From the NCBI RefSeq assembly GCF_904849725.1, contig NC_058521.1:429058676-429122675 (forward strand): a DNA stretch of 64,000 nucleotides. Direction: 5' to 3'. Source of the DNA: Hordeum vulgare subsp. vulgare (lineage: Eukaryota > Streptophyta > Magnoliopsida > Poales > Poaceae). A program made the position numbers and the translations under genes. Below the pieces are notes generated by a model. The model was not told where the DNA came from. It made no database searches and was given only the letters and a program-made list of their open reading frames with translations. Shown one piece after another: positions 12,310 to 23,915 of this stretch. Positions within the stretch are counted from its first letter, which is position 1; every line of letters begins with the position of its first letter.

Positions 12310-13638
12310 ATATATCCTCTCGGAACAGAGCACACCATGAACCCTAGGCCGATCTACTCGAGGGGAAGGAGGGAGGAGAGGCTTCTCACCTAGGGAAGGA
12401 AGAAGGACCGGCGATCGGAGGAGGAGGCAGACTAGAGGGGAAGAAGATGTCACTGTGCCGAACCGAAGGGGGGAGAGCGGAGACCACCGGGATGAAGCCG
12501 ATGGCGAGGTGCTAGCCGTCGGTGAGGACGCTCCCCGGCCTCACCGAAGACGGGAATGGGGCGTGGGCACCTCTCTCGTGCCCCTGGACATGACGGCAGC
12601 GTCGGACGCCGACGGGAGCGGGGTAGACTCCGGTGAGGTGCTTCTCTCTCTCTCTCTCTCTCTGTTACAAACTACAGAGCCTACCTGCAGGGGGAGAAAG
12701 AGAGATGGGGAAGGAGGAAGGAGTGGCGGCGGCGGATGGGAGAGGAGGAACCCTAGGAAGAGGGGAGGCACGGACGACGACGTTGTATGGGGACCCTCGA
12801 CGTGTGAGCCCTCACGGCGGCACGTGCGCTCTCTCTGTTGCCTGACGGAAAGCGAGCAAAGGGGGGGAAACGGCGTCTGAAGGAGAAGGAGGTCGTAGGA
12901 GCTGGGCTCTTGCGATAGGAGAGGTGAGATGGGACGCCAGGGGGGAGGGAGCCCACTTGTGGCGCATTATAGATAGGAAATAAAACCCTGGGTTGTTTCT
13001 AATTGAAATAAACCAGAGAAAGAAATAAAAGCACAGAGAAAACTATAAGTGCTAAAAATGAAACTATAACACCCCTGGTCATGATAAATCATGACCTATT
13101 TGAATAAATTGCAAAAAGAATATTGGGGGCAACTAAATATTTACAAAACAGAATTATTGGAGTCTCTTTTGTATATATTTGCACCATTTCCACACCAATT
13201 CAAAATAGCAATAACACATCACAAATTCACCACAATCATGAGCTAAACGAGGGACATTTTTTAAAACAGAAAAAGGTCAAGTGAAACTTGACCTTCAGAT
13301 GAAATAGAGAGGGGGGAAGATGGTTTTGAAACCTATGCAAATCACAAGGTTGTTCCTACTATCACATGCATTCTCTACACAAGCTACACATCACAGATGA
13401 CACCATCATAGATCACACCACCACATAAGATCACAAGGCATGACATCACCTCATAAGAACACAATGCAACAACACAAGGACATGGACATGAAATAATATG
13501 GCATGCATGCATGCAAGGAAGAATAACAAGGTGACATCACATGATATCATAAGCATGGAACTCTCTCATGTCAATGACAAGGTGCACCCACATGGGCAAG
13601 GTTCCAAAAAGGGAAATATACACGCTTGGGGCATTACA
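12310..13638 (-). repeat. G1 3' LTR, inner part (right of the Angela insertion)
   Basis: This stretch continues the LTR interrupted at 3702 and matches 21890-23205. It is GC-rich near 12400-12950, with a (TC)n tract at 12642-12663 that is shorter in the other LTR. It ends GCATTACA, the minus-strand LTR start TGTAATGCCCC. The ORFs on both strands at 12455-12956 overlap each other and carry indels between LTR copies, so I do not call genes. Confidence 0.9.
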
Positions 13639-13675
13639 AACTCTCCCACACTACAAAAAGATTTTGCCCCGAGAT
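13639..13675 (-). other. G1 polypurine tract region
   Basis: On the minus strand, purine-rich GTGTGGGAGAGTT lies directly upstream of the 3' LTR, preceded by TAGATCTCGGGGCAAAATCT. The same block with a few changes precedes the LARD 3' LTR at 29765-29803. Confidence 0.8.
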
Positions 13676-13939
13676 CTACGCCTGAAAGAACTCCGGAACT
13701 TCAGAACGGAGGTGATCCTCGCATTCCCACGTAGCCTCTTTATCGAAATGGTGTGACCACTGCACTTTGAAAAATTTGACAGTCTTGTTGCATGTCTTGC
13801 GCTTAGTCGCCTCGAGAACCACAACTGGATGCTCACGATAAGATAGGTCAGGCTGAAGGTCGATGTCTCGAAGATGAATAGTGCGCTCGGGGGTCTTGAA
13901 GCACCTCCGGAGCTGAGAAACATGGAACACATCATGCAC
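13676..13939 (-). pseudogene. G1 integrase C-terminus with chromodomain
   Basis: An 87-codon frame starts with the conserved HDVFHVSQLRR block that follows the integrase in chromoviruses. It ends in a chromodomain (about residues 45-85) with the characteristic KVQWSHHFDKEATWE core and terminal F. In this family the chromodomain directs integration toward marked chromatin. The frame is open to a natural stop at 13676 but is cut off from the rest of pol upstream by a TAG at 13967. Confidence 0.85.
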
Positions 13940-14913
13940 ATTTGCAAAGTTTGACAGGAGCTCAAGCTAGTACGCAAGGTCGCCTCTCTTGCCAACAACT
14001 CTGAACGGGCCCACGAAACGAGGCGCAAGCTTGCCTTTGATGCCAAAGCGCTGCATACCCTTCATAGGCGACACCTTGAGATAGACGAAGTCATCAAGCT
14101 CATAAGACATGTCATGATGATTTTTATCATAATAGCTCTTCTGACGGCACTGAGCTGCTCTGAGGTTGTCGCAAATGACCTGACACATCTCCCCAGCTTC
14201 TTCTATCAAATCATTCCCAAGGATCTGACGCTCGCCGGTCTCGGACTAGTTGAGCGGGGTACGACACTTCCTGCCATAGAGAATTTCAAAACGGAGCCTT
14301 GCCAGAACTATACGAGAACTCCGCAAAAGGCATACAATCCTCCCACTTCATGCCAAAAGAGATAACACAGGCTCTCAGCATATCCTCAAGAACTTGATTG
14401 ACTCGCTCCACTTGACCACTAGTCTGAGGATGAAAAGCTATGCTGAAGCGGATCTTCGTGCCCATTGCAGACTGAAAAAGAGTCCCAGAACTTGGAAGTG
14501 AAGATACTTACACGATCTGAAGAGATCATCATAGGCACGCCATGCAAAGACACAATCCTGGAGGTGTACAACTCTGCAAGCTGAGCTGCCGAAATGGATT
14601 CCTTGACTGGAAGAAAATGAGCCACTTTACTCAACTTGTCGATGACGACGAAGATGGCATCATTACCCTTCTTGGACTTCGGAAACCCGGTGACGAAATC
14701 CATCTCAATATGATCGAACTTCCACTCGGGAATGGGCAACGGATGCAAAAGACCTGCTGGACGTTGATGCTCTTCTTTCACCCATCGACATACATCACAA
14801 TCATTTACGAACTGAGCAATCTCACGCTTCATTCGAGTCCACCAGAAGGTCTGTTTCAAGTCCTGATACATCTTGGAGCTTCCAGGATGAATAGGGAGCA
14901 GAGAGTAATGAGC
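13940..14913 (-). pseudogene. G1 integrase (broken)
   Basis: The frame at 14419-14871 holds the zinc-binding CDVC pair and the first two catalytic aspartates (IEMDFVTGFP and ISSDRVSIF). The third-residue region lies beyond a frameshift. The frame at 13967-14209 carries the C-terminal GPFRVVGK block. A TAG at 13967-13969 and at least one frameshift near 14420 separate the pieces. A stop at 14914 divides it from RNase H. Confidence 0.85.
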
Positions 14914-15555
14914 TTATTCCATGATTACCTTTCTGAGATCACCTTTCGAAACACCAAGACGATCCTCAAAGGACAACGTGTCTCTGGCATCAACACTGAA
15001 GCACTTATACTTGGGAAGACTCTTTGCCACGCCAATCTTGACTTTCTTCACCATTGCATCAAGAAGTTGTGCTGCTTGGACCTGATCTTCCAAGGTAGGA
15101 GAGATCTGAAGGTTTGCAAGAAATCCCTGAGGTACTAACTGAAGGTTGAGCTTCCTGAAAGACTCACAAAGGCCAGGCTGGAGAGGTTGCAGAATGAGAC
15201 TGTTGCAGTACGCCTTCCTGCTCAAGGCATCTTCCACGAAATTAGCTTTGCCTCGCGTGTACTCAACACTCAGATAAAAATCATGGAGCATTTCCACCCA
15301 ACGTATTTGCCGAAGATTTAGGTTAGGCTGAGTGAAGACGTACTTGTGACTCTTGTGATCGGTGAACACTTTAACCTTACGTTCCAACAAGAGGTGTCTC
15401 CAAGTCATCAGAGCATGTACCACAGCTGCTAGCTCAAGATCATGCACATGATAGTTCTTCTCCGCTGGCTTCAACTGCCTCGAGGTATAAGCAACCACCT
15501 TCTTCTCTTGCATCAGAACTGCACCAAGACCCTGGAGAGAAGTGTCGCAGAACAC
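14914..15555 (-). pseudogene. G1 RNase H
   Basis: A 213-codon open frame has the Ty3/Gypsy RNase H layout. An initial aspartate lies in [13 protein letters not shown], a glutamate in [15 protein letters not shown], and the third aspartate in [11 protein letters not shown], followed by RQIRWVEML. The frame is continuous with RT except for a TAG at 15556-15558. It belongs to the same polyprotein and removes RNA from the RNA:DNA hybrid in active relatives. Confidence 0.88.
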
Positions 15556-16503
15556 CTAGTAAGGCTTGGAATCATCCGGAGGAACCAAGACTGGAGTGGA
15601 GGTGAGCTTCTCTTTGAGTGTGCCGAAGGCCAACTGACACTCTGGAGACCAAGCATACTTCACACCTTTCTGAATAAGACTTGAGAGCGGCTTCGCAATC
15701 TTGGAGAATTTCTCAACGAACCTTGTGCAATAGCTTGCGAGCCCGAGAAAGCTTCGAAGTTGCATCACATTCTGCGGAGGCTCCCATTCAACAATGGCCT
15801 GAACCTTGGACGGATCAACTTTGATGCCCTCGGCATAGATAATGTGACCAAGATAGATGACTTCTTTCAGCCAGAACTCACACTTGGAAAACTTGGCATA
15901 CAATTTGTACTCCCTCAGCTTATCAAGCACCAATCTGAGACGTTCTTCATGTTCTTCCTCAGTTTCAGAAAAGACCAGAATGTCGTCGAGATAGAGCAAG
16001 ACAAAGTCATTCTTGAACAGAGAGAATATGTAGTTCATCAATCGACAGAATGTCGGAGGAGCATTTGCCAGACCAAAAGACATGACCGTATATTCATACG
16101 ATCCAAAACTAGTCCTGAAGGCAGTCTTCGGAATATATTCTTCGCGAATGCGAATTTGATGATAGCCCATTCTGAGATCGAGCTTGGAGAAGACCTTAGC
16201 ACCTTTCAACTGTTCGAACAACTCAGTTATGTTTGGAAGTGGATATTTGTTCCTGATTGTCTTCTTGTTCAATGGACGGTAATCGACAGACAGCGGGTCC
16301 ATGCCATCCTTCTTCTTGACAAACAGAACTCCACAGCCCCACGGAGACGAGCTCGGTCTGATCAGACCCAAACGCTCCTGCTCATCGAGTTGCCTCTTAA
16401 GCTCCTTCAACTCTTCTCGACCCAATTTGTATGGCCGTTTGCACACCGGCTCGGTACCTGGTTCAAGCTCAGTCACAAATTCAACTTCTCGGTGCGGAGG
16501 CAT
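15556..16503 (-). pseudogene. G1 reverse transcriptase
   Basis: A 315-codon frame covers essentially the whole RT domain. It starts at the MPPHREVEF block, with [10 protein letters not shown] near residue 110, [12 protein letters not shown] near 141-152, the catalytic YLDD at 171-174 and CEFWLKEV after it. The active-site aspartates are present. It is disconnected from protease by a one-base loss near 16505 and from RNase H by TAG. The [14 protein letters not shown] stretch is typical of the Tekay chromoviruses. Confidence 0.92.
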
Positions 16504-17015
16504 GCCTGGAGCTCTTCTGGAAATACATCTTCATATTCGCAGACCACTGGGACTTGCGAAATAGGATTAATCTCACCCTTTTCATTCAAAGAGAACAGAC
16601 GGATTGTATCATCGCGCGCCGCGAATATAATCACGTCCTCTGAAGAGTGGGTAAGCTTCACTTCTTTAGCTTCACAATCAATCGATGCCTTGTTCATGGC
16701 CAACCAGTCCATACCAAGGATCAAGTCAATGTCGGAATTGCCCAATACATATGGAGAAGCGAGAAAAGAATAACTTCCTATCTTGACATTGACATCAGAA
16801 ACTCTAGAATTTGACCTCATTTGAGCACCCGGAGAAACAACACCCAAAGGTCTATGCAAACTTGTCGAGGGAAAATCATGCTTGATGAAAAATGACTTTG
16901 ACATAAAGCAATGCGAAGCACCAGAATCGAACAAGACTTTAGCAGGAAAATCATTGAATGAAAGGTTACCCACGATCACATCAGAGGAGTTGTCTCCTTC
17001 AGCTGCGTTCACCAT
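16504..17015 (-). pseudogene. G1 aspartic protease
   Basis: The frame at 16473-17015 contains the retropepsin motif DSGAS at residues 30-34 (16914-16928) and the later LGMDWL block. It ends shortly after a frameshift near 16505 that should lead into RT. The protease would mature the polyprotein in an active relative. Confidence 0.9.
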
Positions 17016-18106
17016 GTTGACTCGAGCTGATCTGGGGTTGAACTTGACAAGAGCATTACTTGGAGGTTTGCCTGGAGGAGGAGGCGGCAGACGGAGCTGA
17101 GAAGTGCACTTGTTGGCATAATGACCCTTCTACCCACACTTGTGACAAGTAACCTTTGCTGGCTGCCGGTACTGAGTCTGAGGAGGCCCTTGATTCTGAT
17201 GCTGGAATCTTTGCTGAAAGACAGGGTTGGGTGGGTGGGAAGAACCACGGCCACCAGAATGTTTGAGTTGCTGCGAGTGCCGAGGAGGAGGAGGAGACAC
17301 CCAAAATTTTGTTGCTTCTGAACCACCTGAGTAGAGGAAGAGCTGGAATCTCTGAAGCGCTTCTTAGAATTCTCCACCCTGAGCAAGGATGCCTCTGCCT
17401 TGAGAGCTAAGTTCTAGAACTTTTCGAACTCCTCAGGATCGTGCAAAGCAAGAGCTAACTGCAAATCTTCTTTCAAGGCACCTCTGAACTGATAAATCTT
17501 GCTCTTCTTTTCAGGGATATCCTCCAAGGCGTATCGGGCTAGCTCGTGGAACTCAACGTTGTACTTGTACACGAAGTTACCACTCTGCTTCAAGCGTGTG
17601 AACTTCTCACGCATTTCCTCCACGAAGCTTGAAGGAATGTAGTGGGACCTGAAGTCACGACAGAACTCATCCCTAGTGATCACTCTAGCACCTCTGGAAT
17701 CCTTCAACTATTGCCACCAGATAGAAGCTTGCCCCTTCAACTGGAATGTTGCAAATTTGACGAAATCCTCAGGACGAACATTTCTACACTAGAAATGCTT
17801 GTTCATATCACAGATCCAATCCTCGGCATCAAACGGCTGGTCACAGGAAGTGAAAGTCCTCGGTTGATTCGACAGGAACTGACTCAAATTAGCAAACTGA
17901 TTACCACCATGCTGGAAATTCCCTTGCTGCTGATTAGCTCTCTCTTGCAACAACTGTAGCAGCATCTGGGTGTTTGCATTTGTAGCAGCCATCACCACTG
18001 GCTAGGCCTCTGGAGGAGGAGGTGGCAGCGGCGGAGGATTCTCCGGCGGAGGAGGTGGTGGCGACACATCCTCACGCCCTGGATTCTAACGAGTTGGTGG
18101 AGCCAT
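17016..18106 (-). pseudogene. G1 gag with zinc knuckle, several TAG stops
   Basis: The probable gag start is the ATG at 18104-18106 (MAPPTR). The frame is stopped by TAG at 18086, 18002, 17789, 17708 and 17414, and by another TAG inside the zinc knuckle. The gag core, with FVKFATFQLKG and DEFCRDFRSHYIP, lies at 17414-17780. The CCHC knuckle (CX2CX4HX4C, 17106-17147) is complete in its metal ligands but has TAG at 17130-17132 where relatives have glutamine. Confidence 0.85.
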
Positions 18107-19148
18107 CCTGAAGACGGACAACACATTAGCCCACAGAATAAATGAAGATATAGCTGAATCAAAATGACAGGAATATCTGAACATGAATATAGCAATTGCA
18201 CTTGAACAAAGTAGTAAGAATGCTTCCTCAAAGTGACGGCCGACAAAATTCTGATTAAGACCACTGCAAACAAGTATGAGCTAGAACTGATCGGAACAAA
18301 CATATGATCGAGATTTTATCTGATATCTTCGTTGATAAGATCGCACGGGCTCGAATTTACAGTAGCCATCCTGTGCAAGGAAGTGCACACGACTTACGAA
18401 GTTTCCCCGAGTCTTAGCGAGCTACAAGGACTCTTTAAGACACAACGAGAACCACTGTAAGACGATCGTGAACAAACATACCCACTGAATATCGAATCCC
18501 AATCTCACATCATGCATCTGTAGGAAGAATATCCTATAAGTTACTACTTGATATCCCACCTACGAATTCCCGAAATAACTCGTCATGCAAACTGGTACAC
18601 GGATACAAGGAGTAATATCACACAACTCCTATACTAACCCGTCACCTATATCACATCCGTCAACACACAACCAGAATCTTAGACCTTCATCTACAACAGA
18701 CCCTCGTGATCACAACGATACCAAGTATGGCACTACCCCGAACAATCTGCACCAGTACTGGGGACATCGGGGTTATCTCGCCACTACTAGTATTGAAGCA
18801 ATAACAAACATCCTTCATTCTTAGATACTCAGAAATCTGAATGATGGCGATGTGCGCAAGAATCCCCTGAGCTCAACTCCCCGGAAGAAATCAAGGCAGA
18901 CAGGAGGCACCAAGACAACACTCCGTCACATCGAAATCATATAGATTTCACAAATACCCACGTGATCCTAAAAAAAATTTGAGCGAGAAGAGGAGTAGAA
19001 TTAAGATTTCCTAAGTCGGGAACCTCACCAGAGCAAGGAAGAGGAGAAAAAAGAATCCTACTCTCCGATATAACTTAGACTCAAAACGTTTTACTAGACT
19101 TGACTCGGCCAAGTATGATCACACAAAGGCTCCTATGGTCGTAAGGCT
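18107..19148 (-). other. G1 5' leader (untranslated), homologous to the LARD leader
   Basis: No coding frame is present. Read on the minus strand, about 870 bases from the PBS to near 18290 align with 26795-27665 of the LARD. The match includes the blocks GGAGAGTAGGATTCTTTTTT and TTCAATACTAGTAGTGGCGA. This part of a retrotransposon RNA normally carries dimerisation and packaging signals. The match ends before gag. Confidence 0.8.
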
Positions 19149-19161
19149 CTGATTACCAACA
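19149..19161 (-). other. G1 primer-binding site (Met tRNA type)
   Basis: Reading away from the 5' LTR on the minus strand, TTGGTAATCAGAGCC is the initiator-methionine PBS (TGGTATCAGAGC) with one extra A. Confidence 0.8.
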
Positions 19162-19420
19162 TGTAACGACTAAGATGCGGTCCTTTCCGATTTGGGGAAC
19201 GAGGCCCCGAATTGGAAAGAGGCATATCTAAGTGTTTCGCAAACATGGTAACATAGCACATACATAATAATAGAGGAATGGCAATAAGGGATCCAACTGT
19301 CATCTCATAAATATACCAGAGTTACATCACGCATCCAAACAAGGTAGTTCCGCTATGGACTACAAAACACGAGAAATGACTATGCTACCCTGCATGCTTG
19401 GCCATGAACACAACCACGCC

Positions 19421-19567
19421 TCAGTCTTCTGGATAGTTCATGTACAGGCGGTCGTTCTCCTCATCGTACTGCCACGCCAGCTGCGTGCCGTCGGGATCAC
19501 CTGTCTCAGGGGTACCTGAACTTGTTGGTATTGTGAAGGAATCGGTGAGCCATGGGGACTCAGCAAT
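19421..19567 (-). other. 48-codon open segment near the G1 LTR end, coding-like
   Basis: On the minus strand an open frame of 48 codons between stops reads a low-complexity start (TIPTSSGTPETGDPDG) then QLAWQYDEENDRLYMNYPED before TGA. The composition is protein-like and acidic and resembles the small segment at 1133-1219 in character. It lies 3' of that segment in the LTR, so both might be exons of one LTR-borne transcript. The 3' LTR counterpart is outside the window. No domain recognised. Confidence 0.3.
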
Positions 19568-21421
19568 CTATGACCTCGGTGCCAGAACTAGTCAAGTTAT
19601 TAGGTTGGAAAGGTGGAGTATTTAGGTTGCAGCATCCTAAGCTTTATATGGTGGCTAACTTACGTAGAACACGTATTGAAGGTGGTCTATTCTAGCGGTC
19701 GATAATAAATAATCACTAAGTGATCCTGAACACCTACTTACGTCAATCATAACCCCACCGTGTTCCCGATCGAAGAGAGGCCTTCGAAGGGGACAGTCAC
19801 GGTTACGCACACAGTTGGCAATTTTATTAGTTTATGTTTAAGTTATCTATAACCGGATGTTAACAAATATTCCAAGTTGCCACATAACCGCGGGCACGGC
19901 TTTCCGAAAGATTAAACCGGTAGCCGGTAACTATGGCGGCAATAACGGAACAAAACACCCGGCAAAAGGCTAGGCCTTCCGTTATTTACCAAGTATATAT
20001 GTGCATTAATTAAATAACAAATTTAACATAATGATATCAAGCTCATGTTATCACATGAGACAAAGCACCTGCATCTAGCAACACTAACATTAGTAGCTGA
20101 GCAAAGCCTACTTAGCCATACATGATTTGCTAGGAAGGGATAAGTGTTTGGGTTTCATGGAAATTCAGGAGGCAACTATTTCAGTGGTAGACAACGAGCA
20201 TATAACAAGGAAACGTAATCTAGTGTAACAAGTCTAGAGATGGAATCAACGTCATATCATCTTGCACGTGATATCCTCAGCTTGGAACTCGTCTTGTTCG
20301 TCCTGCACGTACTCTCCCGAATCCACGTACTTGTTCTCCGATCCCGGTGCTACCCAACATAAAAATAACATCCAATGAACAACATCACCTCAAGATGCAA
20401 CAAGCACATGATGCATGAGATGAATATGAGCATGCATCTGTATTCTATTCACTAGCACAAGCAAGAGAAGTAAATACATGCTCCTGGACAGAAATGCACT
20501 GTAAGCTATCTTGACATGCATTAGAATGACATGATCAGATGCGTCACGTGAAAACGATGCAAAAGCATATAAAGAACATTATAAACGGAGCTACGGATCA
20601 ACGGGAAACAACGAAACAAGAAATGGCATAACTCTGGCATTTCCAGGTTGCCAAGACATAAAACAGACCAACATGGATGGGGTGGTGCAAAGAATATCAC
20701 CACACCATCAACTATCCACTCACAAACATCAAAATTCCAAAACTACACAATCTTCCATAAACAACATCATAGCACTTTGAGAGCTACATGCAAGGCACGT
20801 ATAGCCACCCAAATATGCCAAATAAGATATGTGGCAGTAGCTATCCAAGAGTACTACAAGCACAAGCAAAAATATAATGCAAAGGAGTTTCACACAGAAA
20901 GTTACACAGCTGCTAACTTGGCCAAAAATATCAGATTTGAGGGACTTTGTGAAAATTCCAGATTCTCACTACATGTGCTCCTCAAGTCATATCTTGCCTT
21001 GACATGGATGAGACACACACACATACCTATATACACACACACTTACACTAGTTAGGACACACACACACACACACACACAACATATGTGGTGAGGGGGAAA
21101 CCCATCCACACACATACACACACTTGGTGCAAGAGTTCATCATGAGGAGGAAGATCGGCACCTCACATGTCACTAGACGAAGCATATCACACAATTTATA
21201 CACCACACATACATGGAAGCTATCCCACATACACACACTACACAATCCTACACTTACACATAAACACTACAAGCTAGCAAGACACACAACACATGTTGTT
21301 TAAGGGCATGAATAAATGCCACATAATTATCCTAGTAGCTACAGCCAAAATACAAACATGCTTATGCAAACAAGAAACTAAAACAAAAGAAAAGAACAAA
21401 AAAATAAAAGACATGGGGTGA

Positions 21422-21640
21422 GGGTTCGAACCCTATAGCCCTGCAGCCACAACACTGCAACACACCACTCTGCTAGGCACCAAGTACACAACAGAACAGG
21501 GGGATCCACGAAGCTGATCTGTCGCTGCCTGCTACACTGCTACCGAAAAACAAATCAAAAAGGGGGGGGGTGCAACCCCTCGGACTCGAACCCACAACCT
21601 GCACACAATACACACATCACCTGCGCCACTACGCTATGCA
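21422..21640 (-). other. Pair of tRNA-like modules in the G1 5' LTR
   Basis: Minus strand. Module 2 is at 21582-21640, with an A-box-like TAGCGTAGTGGCGC and consensus B-box GGTTCGAGTCC. Module 1 is at 21422-21476, with TAGCAGAGTGG and GGTTCGAACCC. These are the better-preserved copies of the modules at 3244-3459. Confidence 0.5.
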
Positions 21641-23816
21641 CGGGACTCTAACAGAACAGAGGGCTACTTCAAGGAATACTATCGCCACCACTAGACACTG
21701 CTCTACACCTACGAGCTGGCGACACAGATTGTCACCGGAGCCATCTCTCAACTGGCGCCTCTACCACGCCCGCAGGTAAGGGGGAGGAAGAACACCTCCT
21801 ACTAGGGTCTCCTCTGCCACACACTGCAACTACCGAGATGCAACTACACGAGCACCGCTACATAGAACAAACACAGGCATGAAGATCTCCTCTCGGAACA
21901 GAGCACACCATGAACCCTAGGCCGATCTACTCGAGGGGAAGGAGGGAGGAGAGGCTGCTCACCTAGGGAAGGAAGAAGGATCGCTGATCGGAGGAGGAGG
22001 CAGGATGGAGGGGAAGAAGCTGTCGCTGTGCCGTATCGAAGGGGGAAGAACGGAGACCTCCGGGACCGAGCCGATGGCGAGGTGCTAGCCGTCGGTGAGG
22101 ACGCTCCCCGGCCTCACCGAGGACAGGAATGGGGCGCGGGCACCTCTCCCGTGCCTCTGGACATGACGTTGGCGCTGGACGCCGACTGGAGCGGGGTAGA
22201 CGCCGGCGAGGTGCTGCTCTCTCTCTCTGTTGCAAACTACAGAGCCTACCTGCGGGGGAGAAAGATAGATGGAGAAGGAGGAAGGAATGTCGGCGACGGA
22301 TGGGAGAGGAGGAACCCTAGGAAGAGGGGAGGCACGGATGATGACGTTATATGGGGACCCTCGACATCCGAGCCCTCACGGCGGCACGCGCGCTCTCTCT
22401 GTTGCCTGATGGAAAGCGAGCAGATGGGGGGGGGGGACGACGTCTGAAGGAGAAGGAGGTCGTGGGAGCTGGGCTCTAGCGATAGGAGAGGTGAGATGGG
22501 CCGCCGGGGGGGAGGGAGCCCACCTGTGCTGCATTATAGATAGGAAATAAAACCATGGGCTGTTTCTAATTGAAGTAAACCATAGAAACAAATAAAAGCA
22601 CAGAGAAAACTATAAGTGCTAAAAATGAAACTATAACACCCCTTGCCATGATAAATCATGACCTATTTGAATAAATTGCAAAAATAATATTTGGGGCAAC
22701 TAAATATTTACAAAACAGAATTATTGGAGTGTGTTGTGTATCTATTTGCACCATTTCCACACCTATTCAAAATAGCAATAACACATCACAAATTCACCAC
22801 AATCATAAGCTAAATCAGGGACATTTTTTAAAACAGAAAAGGGTCAAGTGAAACTTGACCTTGAGATGAAATAGAGAGGGGGAAAGATGTTTTTTAAACC
22901 TATGCAAATCACAAGGTTGTTCCTACTATCACATGCATTCTCCACACAAGCTACAAATCACACACCACACCATCATGGATCACACCACCACATAAGATCA
23001 CAAGGCATCACATCACCTCATAAGAACACAATGCAACAACACAAGGACATGGACATGAAATAATATGGCATGCATGCATGCAAGGAAGAATAACAAGGTG
23101 ACATCACATGAAATCATAAGCATGGAACTCTCTCATGTCAATGACAAGGTGGACCCACATGGGCAAGGTTCCAAAAAAGGAAAGATACACTCTTGGGGCA
23201 TTACAACCACATACCCCAACTCCAAGACCCCACGAGCCCTGTAGCAGCCAGCCTCCCGCTCCTCTTGGTCCCAAGGCGAGGAGACGTTCAAGCGTGAGCT
23301 CTCCTAAGCCTCCTCGATCCCACACAGCCTCTCCTTGATCTCCTAAGCCTTGTCCCACACTCCTCCTCACGCCGGCGATCCCAGCTTCTTCCCGTCTTCA
23401 CCAGCCGGTGAGCCACCGGAGCCACGTTCCACACAGGTCCCCTCGTGCCTCCCTTCCATATCCTTCTTCCTCCTCTCTTCCTTCTATCCCTCTCTCTAAC
23501 CTCCCAATGTGCTCCCTCTTTTTTTGTGCAGGGGCAGCACCAGCCATGGGAGCCCCTGGGCCCGAGTCCAGCTAGTCGTTGCTGGGAATCGGCTCCCTGC
23601 GGACGGATCCGCAACCATGCGCCCATCCCCAAGCCTCCGTCTTGCTGGTCGCTCCAGCGTCGAAGCCCTAGCACCGCCGGTAGCCTGCATCCGCGCCGGT
23701 CTCGTGTGTCCGCTGTAAGAACGCCCTGATATGAACTCTGCTTTCTTTTGCCCAGATCCGTTCTTGTTGTCGGGCTTGTTAGGATTGCCATACAATTATT
23801 TCCTCATGCACACTAA

Positions 23817-23878
23817 TAGCCCAGTTGGCTAGCGCATCCAACCTTGTTGCTAGAGATCCTAGGTTCGACTCCAAGTCC
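23817..23878 (+). other. tRNA-like module in the LARD 5' LTR
   Basis: A-box-like TAGCCCAGTTGGCTAGCGCA (23817-23836) and perfect B-box GGTTCGACTCC (23862-23872) occur at near-tRNA spacing on the element strand. The region after the A-box could form a rough anticodon arm, but the acceptor stem is missing. The 3' LTR copy (31427-31482) has the same A-box with GGTTTGACTCC, a CpG-type change. Confidence 0.55.
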
Positions 23879-23915
23879 ATGAAATATTTTTCACTCCTTT
23901 TATCCCGTTATTTAT

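Larger units (their letters stand above)
1..23205 (-). mobile_element. G1: chromodomain Gypsy LTR retrotransposon (Tekay-like chromovirus), nested, left end off window
   Basis: The element reads right to left. Its 5' LTR is 19162-23205, its internal region 13639-19161, and its 3' LTR 1-13638, which is interrupted by an Angela element at 3703-12304 and lacks about 480 bases that lie beyond the left edge. LTR ends read TGTAATGCCC...GTCGTTACA on the minus strand. The domain order gag, protease, RT, RNase H, integrase, chromodomain on the minus strand is that of plant chromoviruses, and the RT flavour and long LTRs fit the Tekay clade. It sits inside the 5' LTR of the LARD at 23206-34098. The bases ACCAC that follow G1 are also present at the matching place in the intact 3' LTR of that element and are the likely TSD. 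The family name within Triticeae is not assigned. Confidence 0.85.
19162..23205 (-). repeat. G1 5' LTR
   Basis: It is 4,044 bp, bounded on the plus strand by TGTAACGACT at the left and GGGGCATTACA at the right. It aligns with 1-3702 plus 12310-13638, lacking three segments present there (after 19918, near 20623 and after 20970). It carries two tRNA-like modules (21422-21476 and 21582-21640) and a CA microsatellite (about 21007-21082). Its outer half aligns with the second half of the LARD LTR. GC-rich ORFs near 22028-22447 overlap on both strands and are not called genes. Confidence 0.9.

Noticed and set aside
12455..12956. GC-rich frames on both strands near the (TC)n tract
   Set aside because: Mutually overlapping, length-variable between G1 LTR copies, no domain.
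15760..16773. A 337-codon open frame on the plus strand
   Set aside because: It is the antisense shadow of the G1 RT and protease frames, which carry clear motifs on the minus strand.
23288..23795. Overlapping 99- and 167-codon frames on the minus strand
   Set aside because: GC-rich LTR sequence; the matching 3' LTR does not keep the frames because of indels.
23817..23878. Functional tRNA gene
   Set aside because: A- and B-boxes are present, but no acceptor stem or convincing anticodon arm; kept only as a tRNA-like module.
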